Origin: DASVBE01 sp963770375
GTDB lineage: Bacteria > Actinomycetota > Actinomycetes > Streptosporangiales > Streptosporangiaceae
DNA: 64,000 nt
Reading direction: 5' to 3'
Assembly: GCA_963770375.1 (NCBI GenBank)
Contig: CAVYPM010000008.1
Coordinates: forward strand, 1 to 64,000
Shown: positions 1-8,501 of the stretch, one piece after another
Numbering within the stretch: the stretch's first letter is position 1
Layout: each line of letters opens with the position of its first letter
Program-made: the position numbers and the translations under genes
The notes under the pieces: generated by a model
The model's input: the letters and a program-made list of their open reading frames with translations, nothing else
What the model was told of the DNA's origin: nothing
Databases searched by the model: none

Positions 1-291
1 TCCTCCGCGATCATGAAGAGCTGGGATTGCTGCCGGTTAGCGGGATGGTTCGCAGCGCTGGCCAGCGGTCGCCGTCGTGGGCTGTGATGGCTATCTCGGT
101 GATGGCGATGCGGGCGGCGGTTATGGAGGCGCCGGCCAGTGCGGCCCAGGCCTGGGGGCCCCGCTGGGAGGTGCGGGGTGGACGAGCGTGACGTGGGGCG
201 GGAAGGCGGCATGGTCAGCGGGCAGGCCGAGAAATGCCGTCGCGTGATGGCGCGTCAGCGGCACGGCGCCGGCTCCCCAGGGCCGCGCGGA
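1..291. other. left-edge region without a supported gene
   Basis: I see no gene here that I can defend. On the reverse strand one frame stays open from about 214 down to a TGA at 11-13 and ends in a Ser/Pro-rich tail (LTGSNPSSS). It has no convincing start or ribosome binding site, so it could be the 3' end of something lost or simply a GC-rich open frame. The stretch lies downstream of the reverse-strand efflux gene; no strong terminator hairpin is visible. Confidence 0.4.
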
Positions 292-1929
292 TCAGGCGGC
301 CGGGGCGGCCTGCTCTTCCTGGGCCGCGGCGGGGGCCGCGGGCGGGGTGGGGCGGACCGGGCCGCCGCGGAGGAAGAGGCAGCTCAGGGCGCCGAGGACC
401 AGGACCACGATCGGCATCACGATCGTCGGGTGCAGGGCGTTGACGAAGCCCTGGGTGAAGACCTCGTGGCTGATGCGCTGCAGCTGGGCGGCAAGACCCG
501 GCGGCGTGCCGGGCGGCAGCTTGCTGCCGGACTGGCCGGCGCCGACCTGCAGCCCAGACCGGGCCGCCCGGGCGAAGCCGGCCAGGAAGCCGGCCCGGGC
601 GCCGGGCGGGAGGGCGGCGGAACGGCGGATGGCCTCGGCGGTCAGGGCCGAGCTGAGCTGGGTCTGCAGCAGGGCGCCGATCGCGGCGGTGCCGATCACG
701 CCGCCGACCTGGCGGACGGTGTTCAGCATGCCGGACGCGGCGCCGACCATCTGGGGGGCCACGTCGCGCATGGCGACGGTGGTCATCGGGGCGAACACGC
801 AGCCGATGCCGACGCCGGCGATGGCCAGCGCGGGCAGGAAGTCGTACCACTGGGATGTGGTCGTGGCCTGACCGATGGTCCAGGCCATGCCGCCGGCGAA
901 CAGGAGCAGCCCGGTCATCAGGATGAACTTGCCGCCGATCTTGTCCGTCAGGCGGCCCGCGGCCGGGGCGACGAACATCGACACCAGCGAGGCCGGCGCC
1001 ATCGTCAGGCCCGCCTTCAGCGCGGTGAACCCGAGAACGGACTGGAAGTAGATGGTCAGCGGCAGGAAGATGCCCATCATGCCGATGGCCACGGTCGCCG
1101 ACACCCAGTTGATCAGGGTGAAGTTACGGTCCTTGAACAGCGTGAACGGCACCAGTGGCTCGCGGTCCTGGGTACGCGCCTGGACGAAGAGGAACACCGC
1201 CAGCAGCGCCCCGCCCGCGGCCAGGATCAGCGGGATGGACAGGAACCCGCTGATCGTGCCCCAGTTGTAGCGCTGGCCCTCGACCAGGCCGTAGCAGATG
1301 GCGACCAGGGCCAGGCTGGCCAGGATCACGCCGGGGATATCCAGCCGGTGCCTCCGGCCGGTGCGCAGGTCGGGCACGATGACCGCGCTGAGCGCGAGCA
1401 CGATCACGCCGATCGGCAGGTTCACGTAGAAGATCCAGCGCCAGTCGAACGCGGTGACCAGCAGGCCGCCCAGCGTCGGCCCGGCGATCGTGGCCACTCC
1501 GGCCACCGCGCCCCAGACGCCGAACGCCGCGCCGCGCCGCTCGGCCGGGAAGACCATGGTCAGGATGGCCAGGGTCTGCGGCATCAGCACGGCCGCGCCC
1601 AGGCCCTGCACGGCGCGGAACGCGATCAGCCAGCCGGGGCTCGGGGCCAGCCCGCAGGCGGCCGACGCCGCGGTGAAGATGACGATGCCGATGTTGAACA
1701 GGCGGCGCTGCCCGAACAGGTCGCCAAGGCGGCCCGAGGTGATCAACAGCACGGCCAGGACCAGCGCGTACGCGTTGATCACCCAGAGCGCGTCGTCCAG
1801 TGACGCATGCAGCTGCGTGATCAGGTCGGGGATCGCGATATTCACGATCGTCAGGTCGAGAAGGGTCATGAAGAACCCGAGCGACACAACGATCAGCACC
1901 GCCCAGGGATTGCCGCGGTACTTTCGCAT
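292..1929 (-). CDS. DHA2-family MFS drug-efflux transporter (EmrB/QacA type)
   Basis: This 545-residue integral membrane protein should export a hydrophobic or cationic drug by proton antiport. Its length and hydrophobic pattern fit the 14-helix DHA2 branch of the major facilitator superfamily. Visible signatures are the acidic first helix (LLDLTIVNIAIP), motif A after helix 2 (GRLGDLFGQRR) and the antiporter motif C (GPTLGG) in helix 5. The hydrophilic C-terminus is Ala/Pro/Gln-rich. The ATG is preceded by GGGAGGA at good spacing. It is divergent from the SDR gene with about 180 bp between, which holds a set of phased GCTA motifs that may be an operator. No adjacent TetR or MarR regulator is seen. 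The substrate cannot be inferred. Confidence 0.9.
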   Translation of the reverse strand: MRKYRGNPWAVLIVVSLGFFMTLLDLTIVNIAIPDLITQLHASLDDALWVINAYALVLAVLLITSGRLGDLFGQRRLFNIGIVIFTAASAACGLAPSPGWLIAFRAVQGLGAAVLMPQTLAILTMVFPAERRGAAFGVWGAVAGVATIAGPTLGGLLVTAFDWRWIFYVNLPIGVIVLALSAVIVPDLRTGRRHRLDIPGVILASLALVAICYGLVEGQRYNWGTISGFLSIPLILAAGGALLAVFLFVQARTQDREPLVPFTLFKDRNFTLINWVSATVAIGMMGIFLPLTIYFQSVLGFTALKAGLTMAPASLVSMFVAPAAGRLTDKIGGKFILMTGLLLFAGGMAWTIGQATTTSQWYDFLPALAIAGVGIGCVFAPMTTVAMRDVAPQMVGAASGMLNTVRQVGGVIGTAAIGALLQTQLSSALTAEAIRRSAALPPGARAGFLAGFARAARSGLQVGAGQSGSKLPPGTPPGLAAQLQRISHEVFTQGFVNALHPTIVMPIVVLVLGALSCLFLRGGPVRPTPPAAPAAAQEEQAAPAA

Positions 1930-2017
1930 GATTCCTCCCGTTAAGGTGACCGGATTCCCCGCAGGTCACCCGCGTCTAAGCGCCGAGCTGCGCCGGTGAA
2001 GCAGCTCTGAGAAAGAT

Positions 2018-2060
2018 GCTAAGCCTTGCTACCGACAGTGCTAGCCGCGAGCTAGGCTTC
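2018..2060. promoter_or_regulatory. phased GCTA motifs in the MFS/SDR divergent promoter region
   Basis: Four GCTA tetramers start at 2018, 2028, 2040 and 2051, about one helical turn apart. They are enclosed by AAGCCT (from 2021) and AGGCTT (to 2059) in inverted orientation. The block sits between two divergently transcribed genes, where a shared operator would be expected. The binding protein is unknown. Confidence 0.3.
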
Positions 2061-2109
2061 GCCGGCGGCGCCTGGGAAGCCGCCGCGTCGGCAGGTTATG
2101 CTCCCGGCC

Positions 2110-2883
2110 ATGGATCTGAACGGAACCGCAGCGATCGTTTCTGGTGGGGCGAGCGGCCTCGGCGAGGCCACCGCCCGCGCGCTGGCCGCCGCAGGCAGCA
2201 CCGTTTTCGTGGCTGACCTGAATAAGGACAAGGGCACCGAGCTGGCCGGCGAGATCGGCGGGACGTTCGTGGCCACCGACGTCTCCGACGAGGCCTCGGT
2301 GCAGGCCGCGGTGGACGCCGCCGCGGGCGGCAGCGCGCCGCTGCGCGTCATCATCAACTGCGCCGGCATCGGCTGGGCGCAGCGCACCGTGAACCGCGAC
2401 GGGTCACCGCACGACCTCGCTTCCTACCGCAAGGTCATCGACGTCAACCTGATCGGCACGTTCAACCTGATGCGGATCGGTGCGGCGGCCGTCGCCAAGA
2501 CCCCGGCCGCGGACGCGGACGGCCAGCGCGGCGTGGTCATCAACACCTCCTCGGTGGCGGGCATCGAGGGCCAGACCGGCCAGATCGCCTACTCGTCCTC
2601 CAAGGGCGGCATCATCGGCATGACCGTGCCCGCCGCGCGGGACCTGGCCGCCATCGGGGTCCGGGTGCTGACCATCTGCCCCGGCATCATCGACACCCCG
2701 ATCTACGGCTTCGCGCCGGAGGCCGAGGAGTTCAAGGCCAAGCTGGCCGCGCCGGTGGTGTTCCCGAAGCGCATGGGCACCAGCGCCGAGTTCGCCAGGC
2801 TGGCCCTCGCCCTGATCGACAACGACTACATGAACGCCGAGGTCATCAGGTTCGACGGCGGCATCAGGTTCCAGCCCAAGTAG
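2110..2883 (+). CDS. short-chain dehydrogenase/reductase (3-hydroxyacyl-CoA dehydrogenase type 2-like)
   Basis: A 257-residue classical SDR that probably oxidises a 3-hydroxyacyl-CoA or similar secondary alcohol with NAD. It shows the Rossmann glycine motif near the N-terminus (GGASGLGEATA), the NAG-type motif (NCAGIG), a Ser on the catalytic strand (NTSSVAG) and the YxxxK pair (YSSSKGG). The overall pattern resembles the HSD17B10/FadB2-like branch more than FabG. I chose the ATG at 2110 because an upstream in-frame ATG at 2098 adds only four residues. A crotonase gene follows 97 bp downstream on the same strand, which supports a beta-oxidation-type role for the pair. Substrate chain length is not determinable. 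Confidence 0.88.
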   Translation: MDLNGTAAIVSGGASGLGEATARALAAAGSTVFVADLNKDKGTELAGEIGGTFVATDVSDEASVQAAVDAAAGGSAPLRVIINCAGIGWAQRTVNRDGSPHDLASYRKVIDVNLIGTFNLMRIGAAAVAKTPAADADGQRGVVINTSSVAGIEGQTGQIAYSSSKGGIIGMTVPAARDLAAIGVRVLTICPGIIDTPIYGFAPEAEEFKAKLAAPVVFPKRMGTSAEFARLALALIDNDYMNAEVIRFDGGIRFQPK

Positions 2884-2980
2884 ATAAAGGGTTACGGATG
2901 GTGCGGCGCGGGCCGGCCTGCGCCGGGCCGCATCAGCTTCCGGCGTGACCCGGCCCCTTCCCCGACCCAGTGAGGTAGCC

Positions 2981-3746
2981 ATGGCGGACGTAGTCTTCAG
3001 CACGGTCGAGGACGGGGTTGCGGTCCTGACCATCAACCGGCCGGAAGCCCGCAACGCGATCAACGGCGCGGTGGCGCGGTCGCTGGCGGCCCAGGCCGAC
3101 GAGATGGACGCCCGCAAGGACGTCTCGGTCATCATCCTGACCGGCGCGGGCGGCTACTTCAGCTCGGGCATGGACCTGAAGGGCTTCCTGACCGGCGACC
3201 TGCCGAACGTGCCCGGGCGCGGGTTCGGCGGGCTGGTCGAGCGGCCGCCGGTCAAGCCGGTCATCGCCGCGGTCGAGGGCTACGCGCTGGCCGGCGGGTT
3301 CGAGCTGGTGCTGTCCTGCGACCTGATCGTGGCCAGCGAGGAGGCCAGGTTCGGGCTGCCCGAGGTGTCCCGCGGCCTGGTCGCGGCGGCCGGCGGGCTG
3401 CTCCGGCTGCCCCGGCGGATCCCCTACCACCTGGCCATGGAGATCGCGCTGACCGGCGAGCACTTCTCCGCGCCGATGCTCCGTGAGGCGGGCCTGATCA
3501 GCTCGCTGGTGCCGGCCGGCGGGGCGCTCGAGGCGGCCAGGGCGCTGGCCGTGCGGGTGGCCAAGAACGCGCCGCTGGCGCTGGCGGCCACCAAGCGGGT
3601 CGTGGTGGAGTCCGCGCGACTGGCCGGCCGACGAGGCGTTCGCCAAGCAGGGCGCAATCACCGCACCGGTGTTCACCTCGGCCGACGCGCGCGAGGGGGC
3701 GCTGGCCTTCGCCGAGCGCCGCGCGCCGCAGTGGAAGGGCGAGTAG
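2981..3746 (+). pseudogene. enoyl-CoA hydratase/isomerase (crotonase), one-base frameshift
   Basis: The reading frame from the ATG at 2981 encodes a crotonase: LTINRPEARNAIN near the start, the oxyanion-hole segment around SSGMDLKG, and the GLPEV motif. After VVVES at about 3610 the frame goes wrong. Removing one base near 3616-3617 (gcgCgac) restores ADWPADEAFA and an uninterrupted end at the TAG at 3744-3746, giving about 254 residues, the normal family length. As written, translation runs on to 3778 with an unrelated Arg-rich tail. Only the C-terminal helical region is lost. It may be a real pseudogene or a sequencing insertion. The likely role is hydration of enoyl-CoA together with the upstream SDR. 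Confidence 0.85.
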
Positions 3747-3764
3747 CGGCCCCGGGTCCCGTGA

Positions 3765-4862
3765 TCACGGCTGGTTGAGGTCCAGTTTGAGCCAGGTGGC
3801 CAAATCGGTGATCTCGGCGTGGACGGCCTCGGTCGTCTGCGGGGTCCACGGGAAGTCCTGGTGCAGGGCGTTGACCCGCAGGACCCCGGCCTTGCGGTCG
3901 GCGGTGGCGTCGAGCTTGCCGACGAGCCGGTCGCCGTGGAGCACCGGCAGCGCGAAGTAACCCCAGCGGCGCTTGGCGACCGGCTTGTACATCTCCAGCT
4001 GGTAGTCGAACTGGAACAGCTCGGTCATGCGCTTGCGGTCGTGGATGAGCCGGTCGAACGGGGACAGCAGCGCCGCCCGGCCGGCGAACGGCTGCCCGAG
4101 CTGGGCCGGGTCCACCCGCCAGATCCCCTTGACCCCCTCGACCACGGCCGGTTCGCCGGCCTCGGCCACGTCGGCTGGCTCGACCGGGCACACCGGCCCG
4201 CGGGCGCGGGCGATGCCCAGCGCGGCCAGCCGGCGCTCGTTGCGGATGCGCCGGGCCTCGCCGGACGGGACCACCGGGTCGCCAGGGTAAACACGTTCGG
4301 CCAGGTCCCAGAGCCGGTCGCCGCTGCGGCGGCCCGCCACCGCGACCTCGCCGCGCAGCACCATGTGCTCGAGCATCTGGGTGACGTTGCGGTTGTTGGT
4401 CCAGCCGGTCGACTGCCAGGGCACCGTGCACAGGTCAGGGAACTCCCGGGACGGCAGCGGCCCGGACGCCGCGAGCCGCTCGAGGATGTCCCGGCGGCAG
4501 ACGTCGTTGGCGCGGACCCAGTCCCGGATACGGGAGTGCCAGTCGGCCTCCCCGGGGCTGGCCGCATCCCACGCCGCCATGTCCGCCCGGTACAGCGCAA
4601 GGTCCTCGGCCGGCCGGATGAACGCCCGCAGCTCGATGAGGGTGCGGGCGCTGAGCGCGTCGGCCCGGTCGGCCGGATCGTAGGCCGGGCCGAGACGGCT
4701 CCAGGACACCAGGTCCGTGTTCGGCGCGATCGCGCTGACCGGGTCAACCTGCAGCAGCGTCAGCCGCCGCACGGTGTCCAGCAGCCCGTCAGGCCGCGCC
4801 CGGTCCAGCAGCTGAGCCCGCACCGCGATCCGCCGCGCGTCCGCCAGGGACAGCTCGTGCAC
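3765..4862 (-). CDS. winged-helix DNA glycosylase, AlkX/YcaQ type (HTH_42)
   Basis: A roughly 365-residue member of the HTH_42 family of winged-helix DNA glycosylases. Family members excise alkylated bases, and the YcaQ/AlkX branch unhooks interstrand crosslinks such as those of nitrogen mustards. The diagnostic catalytic segment near residue 40 reads LLQVDPVSAI, the QxD form typical of AlkX. Tandem winged-helix segments follow, and the C-terminal half carries the conserved LSPFDRLIHDR and RRWGYFALP patches. I prefer the GTG at 4862, with GGGAGG upstream at normal spacing, over the GTG at 4868 that abuts it. It starts just after the stop of the AlkZ-like gene, so the two are very likely co-transcribed. 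Confidence 0.85.
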   Translation of the reverse strand: MHELSLADARRIAVRAQLLDRARPDGLLDTVRRLTLLQVDPVSAIAPNTDLVSWSRLGPAYDPADRADALSARTLIELRAFIRPAEDLALYRADMAAWDAASPGEADWHSRIRDWVRANDVCRRDILERLAASGPLPSREFPDLCTVPWQSTGWTNNRNVTQMLEHMVLRGEVAVAGRRSGDRLWDLAERVYPGDPVVPSGEARRIRNERRLAALGIARARGPVCPVEPADVAEAGEPAVVEGVKGIWRVDPAQLGQPFAGRAALLSPFDRLIHDRKRMTELFQFDYQLEMYKPVAKRRWGYFALPVLHGDRLVGKLDATADRKAGVLRVNALHQDFPWTPQTTEAVHAEITDLATWLKLDLNQP

Positions 4863-4877
4863 AGTCACCTCCCGAGG

Positions 4878-5996
4878 CTACGCAACCCGGACGGTGCGCG
4901 GAGCGAGCCCGGTGGCCTGGGCGACCTTGGCGGCCTCCGCGGCCAGGGCCCGGGCCGCGGGTGGCCTGGCGCCCGGGAACATCGTCACCACCAGGTCGGC
5001 GCCGGCCAGTTCCCAGGTGCCGGTGACGCGGCCGCTGGTGAGCACCAGCGGGGCGATCCAGCCGGAGGTCTTGCTGACCTTGGTGCGGTGCTCGGCGTCG
5101 AGGATGTGCACGGCGTCGGTGCCGGGCCCGAGGACCCACTGGTCGAAGCCGCCGAGCAGGCGGACGCCGCGGGCCGGCGGGCAGGCCGCGAGCTCGTCCA
5201 GGTGCTCGGTCAGCAGCCAGGCGGCGTCGCCGTCCACGTCGATCTCGGTGACCCGGCTGCCCAGGGCGGCGAACCAGCTGCGCACGTCGGTCTTGCGCAG
5301 CGACCCGCGGGACATCCACGCGCTGAAACCGGCCGGCGTGGCCGGCCCGTACGCCCCCAGGTAGGCGGCGACCACGGCCGGGCCGGCCTGGCCGGGGTCG
5401 GGACCGGGCCGCGCAGGCCAGCCGCGCACCACGCTGGCCGGGGCGGTGAACGTGACCCGGCTGCCCCGGGACGGCCCGTAGCAGAGCACGCCCTGCCAGG
5501 CCAGCGGCTTGAGCACGGTGCCCCAGCCGGATCGCAGGGGCTGCTCCAGTCCGCTGAACCGCGGCTCGGCGACGATCGCGGTGACCAGCTCGTCCCGGCT
5601 CAGCACCTGGCCGTCGAGCAGCTCGGCGACGGCCACGGTCAGGGCGTCGACGTCGGCCACGGTCAGCCCGAACGCCTTCTGCCAGGCCGGCCTGGCCCAC
5701 GGCCGGGCCCGCGCCATCAGCGACAGCAGCGCGGGCGCCTCGGCCGACTGCAGAAGGTGCAGCGTGCCGCGCATGGCCCAGGTCTTGATCACCGTGCCGT
5801 CGGCCAGCGCACGGGCGACCTCGCCGGTCTCCGGCGCGGCCTGCCGGAGCCGGATCGCGGTCTCCGCGGCCGACGCGACCTGCGCCTGGACGCCGCACAG
5901 CCGGCTGACGACCTCGGCGACGCTGCCGCCGGCCTGCGGGTCCACGAACTGCCGCCGCAGCCGCCAGGCCAGCGCCTGATCCCAGCTGACCCTCAC
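4878..5996 (-). CDS. winged-helix DNA glycosylase, AlkZ-like (HTH_42)
   Basis: A 372-residue HTH_42 protein. Its catalytic segment reads GVQAQVAS, the QxQ form that marks the AlkZ branch, known for repair of, and self-resistance to, azinomycin-type DNA crosslinks and other bulky alkyl lesions. The conserved MRGTLHLL patch follows at about residue 95, and GGFDQWVLGPG lies in the C-terminal half. It starts at a GTG with GGGTGG upstream and ends nine bases before the ribosome binding site of the AlkX-like gene. No genotoxin biosynthetic cluster is visible nearby, so it may simply be a housekeeping or acquired repair enzyme. Confidence 0.85.
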   Translation of the reverse strand: MRVSWDQALAWRLRRQFVDPQAGGSVAEVVSRLCGVQAQVASAAETAIRLRQAAPETGEVARALADGTVIKTWAMRGTLHLLQSAEAPALLSLMARARPWARPAWQKAFGLTVADVDALTVAVAELLDGQVLSRDELVTAIVAEPRFSGLEQPLRSGWGTVLKPLAWQGVLCYGPSRGSRVTFTAPASVVRGWPARPGPDPGQAGPAVVAAYLGAYGPATPAGFSAWMSRGSLRKTDVRSWFAALGSRVTEIDVDGDAAWLLTEHLDELAACPPARGVRLLGGFDQWVLGPGTDAVHILDAEHRTKVSKTSGWIAPLVLTSGRVTGTWELAGADLVVTMFPGARPPAARALAAEAAKVAQATGLAPRTVRVA

Positions 5997-6034
5997 GCCG
6001 CCACCCTAGGCCCTGCCCCCGACGAAACGCCTGC

Positions 6035-6067
6035 GGTCAGAGCCCGGTCAGAGCCCGGTCAGGGCCT
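6035..6067. repeat. 11-bp tandem repeat across the stop codon of the PhyH-like gene
   Basis: Two perfect copies of GGTCAGAGCCC (6035-6045, 6046-6056) and one degenerate copy (6057-6067) lie head to tail. The third carries the TGA of the dioxygenase gene. Slippage in such a repeat would change the protein's last codons. Confidence 0.7.
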
Positions 6068-7243
6068 GGTCTGCCGTCGCCCGGACCAGGCGGACAGCTC
6101 GGCGGCCAGCCGCTCCGGCGGCCAGTCCCCGCTGACCGCCTCGCTGAGCACCGCCGCCTGGGAGGGCGGGGCCATCCCGCCGGCCGGCTGATCCCGGTCC
6201 AGGTTGGTGGGGAACGGGTAGCCCTCCGCGCAGGCCGCGATCACGTTCGCGACCGCCTGCGGGGCTGCGCCCGCGGACCGCATGGCCCGCAGCGCCGGGT
6301 AGACCGCGGCCGACATCGCCGCCCGGTCCACAGATTCCATGGCCCGGCCGAACGCCGAGGACACCTGGAGCAGGTTGGCCATCCGCCGCACGGACGCGGT
6401 CCTGTTGGTCCCGGCGGCGTGCAGCAGCGCCGGGTTGAAGAACACCGCGTCGCCCTTGGCCAGCGGCAGCTGGACGTGGTTCGCGGCGAAGTGCGCCCGG
6501 AACTCCGGCCGGTCCGCGACCAGGTAACCCGGCAGGAACTTCTGCGAGTGCGGCAGGTACATGGTCGGCCCGGTCTCCAGCGGCATGTCCGTGTGCGCGA
6601 CCGCGCCCTGCAGGGTCAGCGCCGGGGACAGCCGGTGCACGTGCGCCGGCCACGCGACCGCCTGCTCGCTGGACTGGAACCCCAGGTGGTAGTCCCGGTG
6701 CGGGGTCTGCGCGGCGCCGCCCGGGTTGACCACGTTGATCTGCGAGGTGACCTGATACCCGGGGCCGAGCCAGGCCTGCGACACGGCCGCGACGATGTCG
6801 TTGCCGTAGTAGGCGGCGAAGACCGCGGGGGCCCGCACCGCCAGCTTCTCCAGCGCGTTCCACACCCGGTCGTTCTGCCCGGCCGCGGCAAAGTGGTCCC
6901 CGGCCGTCCCGCCCGCCGCGCGCTGGTCCGCGATCATCGCGAAGAACTCGGCACTGGCGGCATCCACCACGCCGGCGTCCGCGAACGCCCCGGCGAACAC
7001 CACGATGCCCGGCCCGTCCCGCAGCGCCCGGATCAGCTCGCCGCTCACCGCCCGCCGCCCGCCCTCACCACCCAGCTCGGCGGTCAGCCGCGCCGCGTCG
7101 TAGATCAGCACGTTGTCCCGCACCGCCGCGGCCCGCGGGTAGTCACCCGGCTCGGTCTTCTCGCTGGTGACCGCGACGAGATCAGCCAGCCGCACGTCCC
7201 CGGGGTTCAGGTACTCCGCCTGTGACAGACCCTGATCGGTCAT
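6059..7243 (-). CDS. phytanoyl-CoA dioxygenase family protein (Fe(II)/2-oxoglutarate oxygenase)
   Basis: A 394-residue non-haem iron oxygenase that would hydroxylate a small organic substrate using 2-oxoglutarate and O2. The HxD metal pair is at about residues 182-184 (TPHRDYH). The distal His is near 275 (LLHAAGTNR), followed by the Arg expected to bind 2-oxoglutarate. The ATG at 7243 is preceded by GGGAGG, so I use it rather than an upstream frame extension. It is the last gene of the inositol-type operon, 17 bp after a Gfo/Idh oxidoreductase. That suggests its substrate is a polyol or cyclitol derivative, although PhyH proteins are functionally diverse. Confidence 0.82.
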   Translation of the reverse strand: MTDQGLSQAEYLNPGDVRLADLVAVTSEKTEPGDYPRAAAVRDNVLIYDAARLTAELGGEGGRRAVSGELIRALRDGPGIVVFAGAFADAGVVDAASAEFFAMIADQRAAGGTAGDHFAAAGQNDRVWNALEKLAVRAPAVFAAYYGNDIVAAVSQAWLGPGYQVTSQINVVNPGGAAQTPHRDYHLGFQSSEQAVAWPAHVHRLSPALTLQGAVAHTDMPLETGPTMYLPHSQKFLPGYLVADRPEFRAHFAANHVQLPLAKGDAVFFNPALLHAAGTNRTASVRRMANLLQVSSAFGRAMESVDRAAMSAAVYPALRAMRSAGAAPQAVANVIAACAEGYPFPTNLDRDQPAGGMAPPSQAAVLSEAVSGDWPPERLAAELSAWSGRRQTRP

Positions 7244-7260
7244 CCGCGCCTCCCAGTAGA

Positions 7261-8335
7261 TCAACGTTCGCTGTCCGGCACCCGGTAGACCACCCCCGAC
7301 GGGGTGCGCTGCGGCATGACCGGCACCGTCCGCCCGGTCCGCCACGACAGGTCAGCGGCCCGTGCCAGGTCGAACGCGGCCAGCGCGTCCCAGCCGGTCA
7401 CCAGCGGCGGCGTCCCGTCCCGCACGCTCCGCGCGAAGCCGTCCAGCTCCGCGGCGTACGCCTCCGGGTACCGCTGCCCGAAGTCCCGCGGCAGGTCGTG
7501 CTCGGCGCGCCCGGGCGTCAGCCACTCGTAGTGCCGGACCTGCGGATGGTCGATCCGCACCGTGGCCAGCCGCCCCATCACCTCGGTCGAGCACTCGTAC
7601 CCGTACCCCGCCACCCGGCTGTTGTCGATCACGCCCGAGCGCCCCGCCCTCGAACCGCAGCACCACCACCGCGGTGTCGATATCCCCCAGCGAGGCGAAC
7701 GGCTCCCCCGACGCCGCGGTCCCGTGCGCGGTCACCGCCTCGACCTCGCCCACCATCCACCGCGCGGTGTCCAGGTCATGGATCGTCACGTCCACGAAGA
7801 ACCCGCCGGACCGGGCCAGGAACCCGGCCGGCGGCGGCGCCATGTCCCGCAGCGACGTGCGGAACAGGTAGACGTCCCCCAGCTCACCGGCCCTGATCCG
7901 GCGGGCCGCGGCCGCCCAGTCCGGGTCGAACCGCCGGTGAAAGCCGACCTGGAACGGCACCCCGGCCGCCTCGACGGCGGCCAGGGCATCCAGCGTCGCC
8001 CCGCGGTCCAGCGACACCGGCTTCTCGCAGAACACCGGCCGGCCCGCCTGCGCCGCCAGGACGCACATCCCCGCATGCGCCGCCGTCGGCGCCGCGATCG
8101 CCACCGCATCCACCCCGGGAAAGCCCAGCAGCGCCTCGAACGACGGCGCGGCCGGCACCCCGGACGACGAGGCCACCTCCTGCGCCACCGCCGGGTCGGC
8201 GTCGTACACGCACGCCAGCCCCGCCACCGAGCACCGGCTGGCCAGGTTCGCGGCGTGCACCCGCCCCATCCGCCCCAGCCCGGCCAGCCCGATCCCGACC
8301 CGGCCAGCGCCCGCGCGCGCCCCGGCCCCGGCCAC
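7261..8335 (-). pseudogene. Gfo/Idh/MocA-family oxidoreductase, one-base frameshift
   Basis: An NAD(P)-dependent sugar or inositol dehydrogenase. The N-terminal Rossmann motif (GLAGLGRMG), the EKP motif (CEKPVSLD) and the substrate-site His (VTIHDLDTARW) are intact. At about 7637 the frame breaks: RFEGGALG is followed by unrelated sequence, while the next frame continues as VIDNSRVAGYGY and ends normally at 7261. Removing one G from a GGG run joins the halves into about 357 residues. The likely start is the GTG at 8335, which overlaps the TAG of the tiny upstream frame. It belongs to the inositol operon and may act on scyllo-, chiro- or pinitol-derived substrates. Confidence 0.82.
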
Positions 8336-8436
8336 TAACCCGCCCCGCCGTACTTCGCCAGGTACCGGGCAGACCTGCACCCCGGCCACGCGGACAGCAC
8401 CCGGCGCAGCGTGTACGGGTCAAGCGCGATCTTCAT
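8335..8436 (-). pseudogene. 33-codon remnant of a sugar-phosphate isomerase/epimerase gene
   Basis: A complete small frame begins with ATG after GAGG and encodes MKIALDPYTLRRV. That is the characteristic start of TIM-barrel sugar-phosphate isomerases (IolE/IolI-like) found beside Gfo/Idh genes. After about 13 residues it passes directly into RYLAKYGGAG and a TAG that overlaps the GTG of the next gene. Intact family members have about 270-300 residues. A normal start plus a coupled stop with the middle missing suggests an internal in-frame deletion. It could also be an assembly collapse. Confidence 0.5.
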
Positions 8437-8501
8437 GCCGGCCGCCTCACGTCCAGGCGCGCCCCGGGTCACGTGGCGCACGATTTTCATGGATTACGGA
8501 A

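Noticed and set aside
3600..3630. Programmed +1 frameshift in the enoyl-CoA hydratase
   Set aside because: No shifty codon, stop-associated slip site or stimulator structure is apparent, and crotonases are not known to need one. A simple base insertion explains it better.
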